From Planoprotostelium fungivorum (taxonomy: Eukaryota; Evosea; Variosea; Cavosteliida; Cavosteliaceae): a DNA stretch of 64,000 bases. Shown here piece by piece: positions 55,662-64,000 of this stretch. How positions within the stretch are numbered: the stretch's first letter is position 1; each line of letters opens with the position of its first letter. The position numbers and the translations under genes were made by a program. The notes under the pieces are model-generated. The model saw only the letters and a program-made list of their open reading frames with translations, searched no databases and was not told the origin of the DNA. The stretch is from contig MDYQ01000075.1 in the NCBI GenBank assembly GCA_003024175.1, forward strand, positions 43,101-107,100. The letters run 5' to 3'.

Positions 55662-57181
55662 TTACGCATCCCAATAGTCAATCTTGGGCTCTTGCGGCTT
55701 ACTCGTCGTTGTAGTTCCCTTCTTCTTCCGCAGCATGTCGTCGATCTCGGTGTTCGTCCGGCCCTTCTTCTCGTCTTGGTCTCTCAGCAAGCTTTCGATA
55801 GAGAGGGCGTTGCCGATCAACCTTCTCGCGACGGACGTTGTCGTCTGTGGTCGTGGTGTACTGCTCCTCTCGTACGCAAAATAACCCGGTTGAGTTGCTG
55901 GAAGGGGTCAGACGTTAGAGGTGGAGAGGTGATCACCTCTGTATGTCGATTTGGATTGTTCGCTGGCCGAGTGGAAAGGCCTCAATTTGATGTCCGCATG
56001 TTTGAGTGACTTGAGGGCGTCCTGAGCTGTAAAGTCTGAGTGGATGCGATGGTGTAGGTGATGAGATGATGCAATGAGATGATAAGTGGCATACCGAAAG
56101 AAGGAGATTTAAATACAACGAGTAGGTGGGTCTCGTCGACCCATTTGACTTTGTATCCTAGATCCTGGTAGTCGCGGAGAAATCGATGGAAATCTTCCGT
56201 AACCAGTGATTCTGGGAAGCCGTACAGCTCGATCACGTGATCTGCTCTGTCCCTGAACTTGCGTCAGTACATCCAGAAGTGAATGTGATGTAGAGATCAT
56301 GTGAGGACAGATTATGAAGGACTGAGATGAAGGACGATGAGAGATCATCACTTGGTGTTTGTTGGTGTCCCCGTGCAATCCTCCCAATTGGATAGATTCG
56401 ACGAGCGAACCGGGGGATCATCTAATGTGTCCTCTCCCAAGATGGCATCTTCATCGTCATACTTGTGTGCTCCTCTTCCCTTTACTGTTTTCGTCCCAAC
56501 CTATCTCTGTCACCTCTCGTGACTCTCTCTCCTTCACCTTTCTAGCAGATGAAACTTTCATCTTTGTAAATTCCTCCACGGGTGGCTCATCTGCTAGACT
56601 CTCCCAGTCGGATGTTTCTGTACAGTCTGTCGTCTCTTGTGTGTCCTCTCTTCCTTTCGTTTCATCTCCAGTGACGTCTGTTGTTGGAAGGTGATCTGCA
56701 TCTTCTGGAGATCTTTTCGAGTTGATATCGATCTTGGTTGGATGTGGAGAGGATGTATGTATTCCATTCGTGTCCGTGTGGTGATTGTTCCCTGGTGCAC
56801 TCGAATCGTCAGAAATAAGGACGGGAAGAGCAACAGAGATGGTAATGGGTGCTTTTTGTGTCTCTAAGTTTTCGGGAGGTGTTTCTCTGCAAATCTGATG
56901 AGGAGTACTTGGTGCATTCTCGATGGGGTCACGATCGAGAAGATGTCAAGATAAGATGAGCGTATTTGAGCATATTCTATGTCTATGAGGAAACATCCAA
57001 TTGTGCACCTTTCTGATCTCAAAGATGGACTACTGGTCGATCGACTGCCCTGAGGGACTCTTGGATCAGCCTTAGCGTTACCATTCTTGGTCGGTGAACT
57101 CTCATTGCTGCCTCCATTGTTGGTGTTGTTGCCTCTTCGATGTTTTGGTATATACAAGTTGTTATCTGGTCTTTTACTCAT
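55662..57181 (-). CDS. R3HCC1/R3HCC1L-like protein
   Basis: Start MSKRPDNNLYIPKHRRGNNT, a basic Asn/Ser-rich N terminus as in R3HCC1L. After a Ser/Glu-rich middle comes the conserved RRM-like C-terminal domain: HVIELYGFPESLVTEDFHRF, LGYKVKWVDETHLLVVFKSP and AQDALKSLKHADIKLRPFHS, then SVARRLIGNALSIESLLRDQ. It ends EPKIDYWDA-stop at 55662. The match to animal R3HCC1L is in the domain order and the VIEIYDFP...IKWVDDTHALGVF pattern. Molecular function of the family is poorly defined; links to RNA or exon-junction factors are reported. Confidence 0.8.
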
Positions 57182-58304
57182 ACTGATTCGTGGGGACAGA
57201 GACCAACGTGAATCTTGAAGATGATGCTGGAGATCTGCGTGGATGCGTTCTGTCGGGGTCTCATTTTATTGTGAGAATAAAACTCTGTTTACCCTTTTAA
57301 TTCATCATGATAAAAGGTTAATGCAAGCCTTATGATGACAGCCATACACGGATCAAAACATTGTTATTTCGGTGAGCAACGTGCTGCTGCTGATACCTGG
57401 ATGATTTTCGTCACATCGGTCAAGGGATCTTGTGAAGTGGAAAGCCTTTGTTCGCTGATCATTCAGTGGGTTCGGACGATGAACAAGAGTCCCCTGTATA
57501 CCCCGAGGCAGAGGATGTCAAGGGTATACCCCGCCTATGTGTTGCGTGACGCTTGTACGTGAGGGAATGATAGAAATGAGTATCCATGCAAAGCACTTGA
57601 GAATGATAGTGATTTTGCGTTATCGTACAGCGAATTAAAAACGTGAGCATTCGCTTGGGCCGCACAATATGCAACGGAGAGATCTTGACAGACTATCTTC
57701 CTTGATCACTTGGAAAGAGGAAATCGAATCACAGAGTGCAGAACGACATCTTTTTGTCACGAGGGGATGCGATGAGTGATGATTCTTTGATTCATTTCTT
57801 GGTTCTTTGCCAATGGAAGATTCATCACAAGACGATGATGATGTCCAAGAATCCCAGATCCCTCCTGACTGAACTCAAAACCCTCTCTCGGAGATTTTGA
57901 TCGGGGGTAGTGAGGAGGAAACCTCGAATTTCTCGCTCGTGTCTTTGTCTGTGTACCTTTCGACCGATCGATCGCAGTCACCTTGCTCTTCTTCGCTGCC
58001 TTGGCCCGCCTTCTTCAGCACCTCCTGATATCATGCGCGATATCCTCCTTGTAGGGCCAAGCTACCGAGACGACATTGCCAAACTCAAGATCGAGCTGTT
58101 GACAGTACTGGCCGGGGGCCAACAGGAGCCAGTGCCCCGCCCTGCTCGAGGAAACGAGCCACGCAGACAATTGCAGGAGGAGCGAGGCATGATGGCCGGA
58201 ATTTTCAGCTTGAACGACCAAAGAGAACGGAGGGGAACTGGAACGAGAGGAAAGAGGAAAGAGGAGGATGCACCCGTACAAAGAGAAGATGATCCTGGAT
58301 GAGG
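57182..58304. other. Intergenic region with a MITE half-copy and no secure gene
   Basis: About 57570-57667 matches, inverted, the left half of the TA-flanked MITE at 21101-21224 (shared words GATTTTGCGTTATCGTAC and TCGCTTGGGCCGCACAAT, followed by TA). A 131-codon + frame at 57910-58302 and the minus frames opposite it are both open, and neither has a recognised domain, so I call no gene. Confidence 0.5.
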
Positions 58305-59904
58305 ACTCAGCATGCTGGAATGGTGGTGGGATGGTACGCGTCAGACGGATGACTCACCATCTTGTACTGACGGAATGCAGGCCCCATCTGTTCGAGACAC
58401 AGCTGTCATCTCCCTCAACACATTCTCCTTTGGAATCTCCATTTCTTCCGATATCAGCCTCGCTCGTCGATCCGAAATTCTCTCGTGATGATTTCGGCCG
58501 GCGGTACGAAGGTGACCTTTTATGTTTGACTTCAAAATCTCACACGCAATAGGTCTCTTCCATCTTTCTCTCCTCGGGAAAGCTCATCTTCAATACACCT
58601 ACCGCCAACCCTTCTTCCCTCATCGCAGCGATTGGTTCGACCGTCTCCATCCTCTCATCCAGTCTGTCCTTGAATAGTCTGAGATTCGTAAATGCGTCGC
58701 TGGATGTGAGCAGCCTCAATCAATTCACCCTCGACTGTCCTTCCGTATCATTAGAAAGGAATTTTACCATTCTAGCACCGACGACACCCATCCAGATCAC
58801 ACGGATCTTGTGTGTCTTCCATCTCCATCTGCCCCGTCACCGCTGACACGAGACAGTGATTCCATGCTCATCAACGGTAACATCACAGAGACCCACGCAG
58901 TCCATCACGTCTACACATCGAACACGAACGCCACCATCACCACCAAAAACTATCCCCTCAGTAGCAGCGGGCCCCTCTACCTGTGGAATTCTCAGTCCAC
59001 CGTTCACTTCTCTTCGCTCGAATATCTCCTTCAAGCACCACAAGTCATCTTGGCCGAAACTGTCTCTTTCGACAGCAGCAGCTCGCTCACCTTGAACGAG
59101 ACCTTCACGGGGACCCTGCCAACCATCGACGCATCATCATCATCGTTCAACTTGTCCACCGTCTTCTTTGATATCCAATATGTATACCCTTACTACCAGA
59201 GTGAGTCTCCATCGAGAAGAAACATTCACGTGATACGACAGTGAATTCCACCCTCATCATCGCGAAGACATTGAACGCCGATCTTTCTAAAGTGACTGTG
59301 CAGCCGAGCAACGATGGCGATACCAGTTGTCAAGGCCCCACCGTTGTGACGAGTGAGTTGACGTCACACGTAGGTGATATTGACTCGATCACAGTTGTGA
59401 ACGGACATAATTTAGTTCTGTACCTCGCTGCTTATGCGGTGAAACCGGTGCAAGATTTCAAGGTAGTGAGAGGCAACACGCCCGATCTCGTGAACGTCAC
59501 TTTCACTCCCGTAGTGGATTCGTGTGTGCAGAACGTGAGGATCTCTCTTACATCTCACGATGGTGAAGATCTCGTTGAATTGATGTCATTGCAGGTGAGA
59601 TATACTGTATCAGACGACAGTCATAACAGTAACTACCTCGGTGAATTCGTGGGCTCAACACCGGTGAGCACATCCACACATGCATCATCGTCTGCGCATC
59701 ATCTCTTCATCACGATCGGTCATCGTAATGATGACACGTTTCGCAGGTGTTCGTCCAATTGACCGACACCACCACCGGCACTCACGTCTACTCTTTGACC
59801 TTCGATTATGACATGAAGACGGGATACAAGACAAACGGAGGTGTGAGCAACACGTACACTTACAACCGTCCGATCATCCGTTCCGATGCTTCGGGTGAGA
59901 TGTG
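58305..59904 (+). pseudogene. Adhesin-like protein, copy 2 (5' truncated)
   Basis: Near-identical duplicate of 26835-28232, starting at the shared CAGCATGCTGGAATGGTGGT. The signal peptide exon is missing: upstream sequence is unrelated. The 3' half is better preserved than copy 1: VVNGHNLVLYLAAYAVKPVQ, VSDDSHNSNYLGEFVGSTP and, after an extra intron, VQLTDTTTGTHVYSLTFDYD, ending near TGA 59902-59904. Several splice edges match copy 1. Without a secretion signal it is probably non-functional or a donor for gene conversion. Confidence 0.7.
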
Positions 59905-61337
59905 AATCGATTTAGACGTTGAGGCTGAACGGGATGTAGTCAAGAGCGCTTGTTTTGCTCTGGTCGTCGCGGCCGTGGCTTTGCTGTTTTGATCGTCGGA
60001 CGTCTCGGTTGATCGACCGGCTTTGGAGTCAGCAGCCTCGATAAAATAGATCAGGATCGTAGATTTGCCACCGTTATCATTTCGATCACGATCGCGTGTT
60101 GATGTTCTCGTTCGAAAATTCTCAACAATTTCACATGATCTTGTTTCATGCACAGAAGGGAAAGACATGAGGGATGATAAGACTTGACCTTTTATCTCTC
60201 GGAACCATCCGTGAACTATTGTCAACACGGTCTGAGGACGATATTGTCGTAGAAAGTGTCTTGCATTTGTGACCAGAAAGCACTGTGGTTCAAGAGCTCT
60301 GAAAATGCCTTCTGTTGCATCTACATTTGTTTGTCATCGGCAACGCGAGTCCAAAATGTTAGCGGATGCATTAAAACAAACGTGGAAACTGCATAATAAA
60401 TTGATGTCTTAACACATGATCACACTTGATCGAATTTCAGCTTCGTACATCGATCATGCCGTGGGGGGGGGGGCGACTGCGATGCTCTTCACACTTTTAG
60501 CAATTTTTGTTGTCTTTCATCTTTCATTTCATGACTTCACTTCTTTGCCCCTTTTACATCATTGGTATCCGTACGGATCGTTGCTGCGATTCGAATTGCA
60601 AACGGAAGATATCTTCATTTCTGGGTGTGAGTATTCTTATGTTTTGGCGGTCCATTTTGCAGTGTTACGTATATTTTTAGACGTCTCTGTTATTTTTCGT
60701 GTTCTATTTGCTGACGAGCGTGTCGATCGGTTTTGATACGGGCGTTGGTGAATCTCTTTGTTCTCTCAGATAGCTGTCGTGAGGCGAGAGGACTCTCCAG
60801 ATGATGACGAGGGCGATCCAGGTGTTGATGAAGATTATGGTGGCGTGAGTGGAACCTGTCACATGTACCTCCAGTCAGATGAACTGCATCGATATGAATC
60901 TACAATTTGGAGGACTGGCTTTGTTACAGAAGTCATCTCTTCGCCCGACACGCGTAGAATGATTAGTAGATAAACAAGGAGAAAAAAGTCGGTGTTGGTA
61001 TATGATTTTGATCATTCGACAGTTTTAAAGTTTGGCGCGTGTGATTTCGTTCCACAGAGAGAAGGTGTGACCCTTGTCAGGCTCCACTCTTCCCTTGGCG
61101 ATTTCCATGTATCTATCATCCTCTATCAATCACAGATGGACGTAGAGGTGGCATACCTCCGACATCTTTGCTGCAGTGATATAAATGACGTTTTCTTCCA
61201 CACTCATCTCCTGACGGTAAATGAAGGTGATGTGCGTGACAATCATCGCGATGTGACGATGTGTCGGTGTGCTCCGTTCCAACACGAAAAGGACACAGAA
61301 CCAATACATTCGATTTCTTTCTTCATATGAACAAGAT
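59905..61337. other. Region without a convincing gene
   Basis: Includes a G homopolymer of about 11 (60464-60474). The open frames here (for example 60416-60736, 60992-61330, minus 59860-60228) show no domain, no intron-consistent continuation and biased composition. 3' flanks of the neighbours only. Confidence 0.5.
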
Positions 61338-63458
61338 TTATCCGGTGAACACTTTTCTGATCGACCGAAAAGAGAAAGCCTTCCTCCTCGTCTTCGTGTT
61401 GGACCTCTCCAGGAAGATCTCATGCAGTCTCTCATCATCGCTCATCACCTTGACGCTGTCTAAGAATCCCATCAGAATCGGCTGTCCTTGTGTCAGCATC
61501 ATCATCATCCATGATCGTGATCGTGATTGATGATCATCATGAGAGTCTCTCACCGGAACAATGAGATCGTAGACAGATCCCTGACATGTCTTGATGATGC
61601 TGAGTTTGTGATAGATCTGTGTCATCAGATCGACGTTCATGTGTCCGTCAGAAGTGTAGATCTTGTTCTCCATCATGAAGGTGATGTCCCTGTTCCATCA
61701 TCAATTCATGATCATCATCGTGTCGTGTCTTCGATCATGCATTGTGTGATCCGATCGCGGGCGATCGCGGATGAGATGGAGATCGAGTTGATCGCGATGA
61801 CGATCACGCACCTCATGATGATGCCCAGGTATGGAACGGCAGGTGCATCTATACCCTTGGCAACCTTCTCGTTGTAGCCTCTGAAGTTTTTGAGGGGTGA
61901 CATCACTGCCTCTAATTCTTTGTACTCCTTCATTGCATTCTCCGGTAGTTGATGCCACAGCTGTCGTACACATCAACATCGAGGTCGAGAGAGGTAGAAG
62001 CATTGATTGGGACACAGTGAATAAATAAATTTGAAAGGATGACATCACGAGTAGATCGATAGAATAAAAGTAAATAAATGATATACGGTAGATGTGTATC
62101 TCTCACCTCTTTCATGTTTTGTACCGAATAGTGTGAGAGACCACACAGTATGGCCAGACATCCGTCGAAATTCTGCAACGCTTCGCAGTGCTTGGCGATG
62201 GCGATCATCTTGCAGATGACATTGATCTGTGCCTCCCTTTCACTCTGAGAGAGTATCTCCGTGATAACCCATCGACTCGTCTACACGTTACATTCAGTCT
62301 ATGCTCATCATCATCATCGTCATCGTCATCATGATCATCATCATAACGATGATGATGATGGACGTGAACACAAACATCATGACAAAGTCTTCTCACCTTA
62401 TTGAAAGTTGCGATCAACTCCACGATCTCCTTACTCGACTCTTTCTTCCCGAGAGTCCAGCCGACGTGCTGGCAGATGTGGACCGGGCTCAACATCATGA
62501 ACCTCTTTGAAAACTGATACGTGATGGCGCTCGCCAGCTCTAAATCGGTGAAGCGGCCGAAATCGGCCAGGGCAGTCACTTGAGAGAAGATGATGGGAGG
62601 TCCATCATCAGCTCGCGTGTTCGATCGCGATCGTCCCATGGGTTTATATTCGTTGAGAGTAATGGAGACGGATGCCTCTCCTGCGTCGATGGTCGGCGAT
62701 CGAACGTTGCGAGTTGAAGATCGAGTGGTGATGGAATGATTGGGATCGGAGCTGATGAGAGTGGGGATCTTGAGGTTGTTCGAAGAGAGGTTGGACATGT
62801 TCTGAGGTGATGCTGGGAAAATGAGACGTGCTGTGTGATATGGAGGGAAGATGGAGTCTCACCTGGACGTTGTGGAGAGAAAGACTTTGAACGAAGGTGT
62901 TTCATCTTCTCCATCCTCTCCTCTTGTGATGAATAGACTTTACAACTCTTCGGAGTTCTCTTCTCTGATGCCAAACGTAAGAGGAGGAATTTGAATCCAT
63001 TGGAGTTGGGTAGTTGTGGGATCATCTTTTGGATGACTTCTTGATCGCTGGTTCTGAAATCTCCATGATTCCAGAAGTCAGTCATCCACATGTAGAGGAA
63101 TGTAGTGACGCTGTTCTCGTTGAGTTGGATCTGGACGTGAGATATATCAAGGAACGCACTTGTTAAGAGCTGGATCATTCGTAGATAACATGGATTGGGC
63201 GGTGGTCGCCCACAGCTCCACGAGAATTTCGGGTGGTCTATATCTTCTATATGTATACAGAAAAACCTTCGTCTCAACTGTTCGAATCACGTTAGTACTC
63301 CATCGTAGCCTTTATCATTCGATTTGAAATGACTCACGTGATTCTTTCACACAAGTCACCATGATGTTCTTTGCAAACGTTTCAAAGTGGCCCGATCTCA
63401 TATCATCCTTTGAGGATAATGATTTCGCTCGATGTCTCTCTGACACATCTGATTTCAT
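61338..63458 (-). CDS. RasGEF (REM + CDC25 domains)
   Basis: Activates Ras/Rap by GDP release. Start MKSDVSERHRAKSLSSKDDM. After an intron ending at TTGAGACG, the REM domain reads ETKVFLYTYRRYRPPEIL, then (spliced to) LLTSAFLDISHVQIQLNENS and VTTFLYMWMTDFWNHGDF. A Ser/Pro-rich linker follows, then the CDC25 domain: DDGPPIIFSQVTALADFGRF (catalytic N-terminal part), ELASAITYQFSKRFMMLSPV, EIVELIATFNK, WVITEILSQSEREAQINVIC, IAIAKHCEALQNFDGCLAIL, then AVPYLGIIMRDITFMMENKI. It ends TAA at 61338. Small and domain-only in the style of amoebozoan RasGEFs. Confidence 0.9.
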
Positions 63459-64000
63459 TTCTGATTCGTTCGTCTATAATACGTGTCTAGTGGTAGCTCA
63501 AGGTTCTTCTATGTGATGGAAAGTGAGGAACTGTTGGATGAGAAGTCGGTTGGTTTCGACTTTTTAAGTGGTCCTTTGGTACCACCTTTGGGGTGTTTTA
63601 TATAGTAAAACCGGCTGTCCTCTTAAGCAGTATCTGTTCGTTGATAGCTGATAGTTAAGCCTGGTTCCCGGCGGGGACCATAGAAGAGAACTACTTATGG
63701 GCAGATTAGAGATTACTAACACGTATTAACTATGAGAGAGTGAAGGGTGGCGTCTCACTTTGTGCTACCTTTTTGCACGGTCGTACCTTCTATATCTGTA
63801 TCTATATCGTGATGGAGTGTGTGTCGAGTAATGATGATGTGATTATCGGACGATCGTGTACGACCTTTCTCGACGATACCTACATCTCGCACGACGATGT
63901 CGATGGGATACGATGAAGGATGCATCAACGCGAAGATGACAAGCAGGCTACATCTATTCGATTCAAATGTACACAAACATCCGAGGGTTCCAGCATGATG
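63459..64000. other. Upstream of RasGEF; no secure gene
   Basis: A GGTTCCCGGCGGGGACC hairpin lies at about 63664-63680, within a stretch of AT-rich sequence. A 73-codon minus frame at 63755-63976 runs toward the RasGEF but shows no domain. Promoter of the RasGEF and start of a gene beyond the window are likely. Confidence 0.45.

Noticed and set aside
57757-58302. Gene candidates on either strand around 58 kb
   Set aside because: Both strands are open with no recognised motif and no intron-consistent extension; not enough to choose.
62290-62375. Possible CRISPR-like or satellite array from CATCAT repeats
   Set aside because: Simple trinucleotide slippage within an intron; no regular spacer structure. 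No CRISPR array exists in this eukaryotic window.
63131-63159. A 29-nt intron in the RasGEF REM domain
   Set aside because: Splicing there breaks the frame; a 52-nt intron starting at GTGGAGCTG and ending GATCCAG restores the REM domain instead.
63600-63720. Possible structured ncRNA (GGTTCCCGGCGGGGACC hairpin)
   Set aside because: Only one short hairpin with no match to a known snRNA, 5S or SRP pattern that I can recognise.
63755-63976. 73-codon minus frame near the window end
   Set aside because: No domain, no clear start context; could be a first exon of a gene but cannot be supported.

Overview
The window is nuclear DNA of a gene-dense, intron-rich unicellular eukaryote. Genes on both strands are broken by many very short GT-AG introns (32 to about 135 nt, mostly 35 to 55) and often start head-to-head within 100 to 200 bp. 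The repertoire suggests an amoebozoan: a class I myosin with TH1 and Gly/Pro/Arg-rich tail, a RhoGEF, a REM+CDC25 RasGEF, an RBR ubiquitin ligase and several secreted Asn-glycosylated surface proteins. A CFAP43 homologue implies a flagellate stage, so a protosteloid amoeboflagellate (Planoprotostelium-like) is my best inference. No rRNA or organelle sequence was seen to test this.

Layout. 0-1 kb: 3' part of a type I membrane glycoprotein. 1.1-1.5 kb: hypothetical gene on the minus strand. 1.7-6.3 kb: class I myosin. 6.6-7.0 kb: SUMO. 7.4-12.0 kb: zinc-ribbon/RhoGEF/PB1 protein. 12.0-14.5 kb (minus): unrecognised coiled-coil protein. 14.6-16.5 kb: mitochondrial HflX-type GTPase. 16.8-18.1 kb: rearranged repeats. 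18.4-19.3 kb: Val/Glu-rich repeat protein. 19.65-21.0 kb: RBR E3 ligase. 21.1-22.3 kb: a TA-flanked MITE, tRNA-Ser plus an extra tRNA 3' half, and a CpG-poor block. 22.3-26.1 kb (minus): two unrecognised acidic or His-rich genes. 26.4 kb: a second MITE with an 8-bp target duplication. 26.7-30.4 kb: accessory patch of decayed adhesin-like genes and a DEAH-helicase relic. 30.7-32.1 kb: nucleotidyltransferase-like protein. 32.65-32.96 kb (minus): SAP30-like protein. 33.2-39.2 kb (minus): CFAP43. 39.3-41.4 kb: ALG6. 41.5-43.2 kb: DCAF12. 43.3 kb: tRNA-Lys. 43.6-46.0 kb (minus): TNFR/ephrin-like Cys-rich receptor and a four-helix membrane protein. 46.6-46.9 kb (minus): minimal homeobox gene. 47.6-50.3 kb (minus): M3 metallopeptidase. 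51-53.7 kb: mostly decayed sequence. 53.8-55.5 kb: RTA1-like membrane protein and a small Cys-rich membrane protein. 55.7-57.2 kb (minus): R3HCC1-like protein. 58.3-59.9 kb: second copy of the adhesin at 26.7 kb. 61.3-63.5 kb (minus): RasGEF.

Functional links are generic: actin and small-GTPase control (myosin, RhoGEF, RasGEF), ubiquitin/SUMO (RBR, DCAF12, SUMO) and N-glycosylation (ALG6) of the surface proteins also coded here. Nothing is operon-like.

The most striking signal is in the introns. Unrelated genes share a few intron modules: ATCTACAACG just after the 5' splice site, its reverse complement CGTTGTAG(AT) often forming the 3' splice site itself, and TGATGACGTCATCAG as an alternative 3' end. 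Some introns are little more than one hairpin. This looks like either an introner-type family or a lineage-specific intron-pairing code.
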